In this document: positions 62,992 to 64,000 of the stretch, piece after piece | Layout: each line of letters opens with the position of its first letter | Numbering within the stretch: position 1 is the first letter of the stretch | Origin: Ottowia sp. SB7-C50 | Lineage (GTDB): Bacteria > Pseudomonadota > Gammaproteobacteria > Burkholderiales > Burkholderiaceae_C | Assembly: GCF_033110285.1 (NCBI RefSeq) | Contig: NZ_CP136995.1 | Coordinates: 2,666,001-2,730,000, forward strand | Direction: 5' to 3' | DNA: 64,000 bases | The notes under the pieces: generated by a model | Database searches by the model: none | Seen by the model: the letters and a program-made list of their open reading frames with translations, nothing else | What the model was told of the DNA's origin: nothing | Position numbers and translations under genes: made by a program

Positions 62992-64000
62992 ATGCCCCGC
63001 CAATCCGCTTCGCCCGCCGCCGCGCGCACCGCCCTGCCCTACCCCGGCAGCATCACCCAAGTGCGCGGCATCGAGGTCGGTCACTTCACCGACACGCGCC
63101 GCCCCACCGGCTGTTCCGTGGTGCTCGCCCGCGCCGGGGCATCGGGCGGCGTGGACGTGCGTGGGGCGGCACCCGGCACGCGCGAGACCGATCTGCTCGA
63201 CCCGGCCAATCTGGTGGGCGTGGTGCACGCGGTGCTGCTGTCGGGCGGCAGCGCATGGGGGCTGGACGCCGCCAGCGGCGTGATGCGCTGGCTTGACGAA
63301 CAAGGCGTGGGCCTGTACGTCGGCAGCGCGCCGGGCCAGGTGGTGCCCATCGTGCCGGCGGCTGTGCTGTTCGACCTGCACCTGGGCGACGCCCGCATCC
63401 GCCCTGGCGACACGGCGGGCTACGCGGCCTGCGACTCCGCCAGCGATGAGCCGCTGCAGGGCAACGTCGGCGCGGGCGCGGGCGCCACGGTGGGCAAGCT
63501 GTTCGGCATGCCCTTCGCGATGAAGGGCGGCATCGGCACCGCTTCGGTCACGCTGGACGGCGTGACCGTGGGCGCGCTGATCGCGGTCAACGCGTTGGGC
63601 GACGTGGTCGACCCCGCCACGGGCACCCCGATTGCCGGCGCGCGCACCGAAGACGGGCAAGGGCTGCGCGGCAGCGTGTCGGCGGTGCTGGCGGGCGACG
63701 CGCCGCTGTCGCTGCTGGCGGGCGTCAACACCACCATCGGCGTGGTTGCCACCGATGCGCCGCTGAGCAAGGCCCAGTGCCAGCGCCTGGCCGGCGCGGG
63801 CCACGACGGGCTGGCCAGGGCCATTCGCCCGGTGCACACCATGAGCGACGGCGACACGCTGTTCGCGCTGGCCACCGGCATGTCGGGCGGGCTGGATTTC
63901 AATGTGCTGTGCACGATGGCAGGCGAAGCCGTGGCGCGCGCCTGCGTCAATGCGGTGCGCGCGGCGCAGGGCATCCAGACCGACACGCTCAACCTGCCGT
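62992..64000 (+). CDS. P1-family peptidase/DmpA-type aminopeptidase (3' partial)
   Basis: The gene is cut by the window end after 336 codons without a stop. N-terminal block TQVRGIEVGHFTDTRRPTGCSVVLARAG, then ETDLLDPANLVGVVHAVLLSGGSAWGLDAASGVMRWL, and the nucleophile region GATVGKLFGMPFAMKGGIGTASV, where the residue after GGIG (Thr) should become the N-terminal nucleophile by self-cleavage in S58/DmpA-type enzymes. The family releases N-terminal amino acids, including D- and beta-amino acids. The ATG at 62992 starts 139 bases from the divergent DUF2889 gene. Only the last residues of the protein are missing, judging from usual family length. Confidence 0.85.
   Translation, partial: MPRQSASPAAARTALPYPGSITQVRGIEVGHFTDTRRPTGCSVVLARAGASGGVDVRGAAPGTRETDLLDPANLVGVVHAVLLSGGSAWGLDAASGVMRWLDEQGVGLYVGSAPGQVVPIVPAAVLFDLHLGDARIRPGDTAGYAACDSASDEPLQGNVGAGAGATVGKLFGMPFAMKGGIGTASVTLDGVTVGALIAVNALGDVVDPATGTPIAGARTEDGQGLRGSVSAVLAGDAPLSLLAGVNTTIGVVATDAPLSKAQCQRLAGAGHDGLARAIRPVHTMSDGDTLFALATGMSGGLDFNVLCTMAGEAVARACVNAVRAAQGIQTDTLNLP

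Overview
The window is a GC-rich, densely packed bacterial chromosome segment. Gene content and order (rnm/yciO/site-2 protease/trpS; scoAB with a PAS-LuxR regulator; gcvTHP behind a tandem glycine riboswitch; many TRAP transporters) and two families of dispersed extragenic repeats point to a betaproteobacterium of the Burkholderiales, most likely a Comamonadaceae member. This placement is inference; no rRNA gene is present to confirm it. I saw no CRISPR array, insertion sequence, prophage or tRNA gene.

Layout. 1-4924: peptide ABC transporter operon (permease, two ATPases, Tat-exported binding protein) with a ribbon-helix-helix/PIN toxin-antitoxin pair lodged between permease and first ATPase. 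5042-10380: amidase, PHP nuclease (rnm), YciO, site-2 protease, trpS. 10487-12462: convergent response regulator and sensor kinase. 12509-20297: aroC, GAF and CBS proteins, an O-acetylhomoserine sulfhydrylase, hydrolase, YihY-type membrane protein, FAD-linked oxidase. 20310-21712: small accessory patch with an unknown gene, a broken copy of the oxidase 3' end and a Phd/PIN toxin-antitoxin pair. 21745-28360: rhlE, then a MarR-controlled aromatic ring-degradation cluster (monooxygenase, small partner, VOC protein, fumarylacetoacetase). 28372-37740: dinB, enoyl-CoA hydratase, a SemiSWEET/sugar kinase/GntR group, queF, 2OG oxygenase, yaaA and truC. 37748-42848: aminotransferase plus TAXI-TRAP uptake operon. 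43682-46569: ketone-body operon (bdhA, scoB, scoA) divergent from its probable regulator. 46616-53488: assorted catabolic enzymes and the ETF-ubiquinone oxidoreductase. 53807-56789: DctPQM TRAP transporter. 56908-61788: glycine cleavage operon. 61785-64000: acetyltransferase, DUF2889 protein, and a P1-family peptidase cut by the window edge.

The genes together describe an organism living on organic acids, peptides, amino acids and aromatic compounds: several uptake systems feed beta-oxidation-type and ketone-body enzymes, with electrons passed to the quinone pool through ETF-QO.

Two features need caution. First, at least five genes are broken by exactly one surplus base in a run of six or seven identical bases (690-695, 8755-8760, 13199-13204, 42011-42017, 43808-43813; probably also 1061-1066). 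I treat these as likely sequence errors and annotate the genes as intact apart from them. Second, a T-rich palindromic element recurs in gaps and also inside reading frames; it supplies terminators, ribosome binding sites and C-terminal tails, and it is the most unusual global pattern here.
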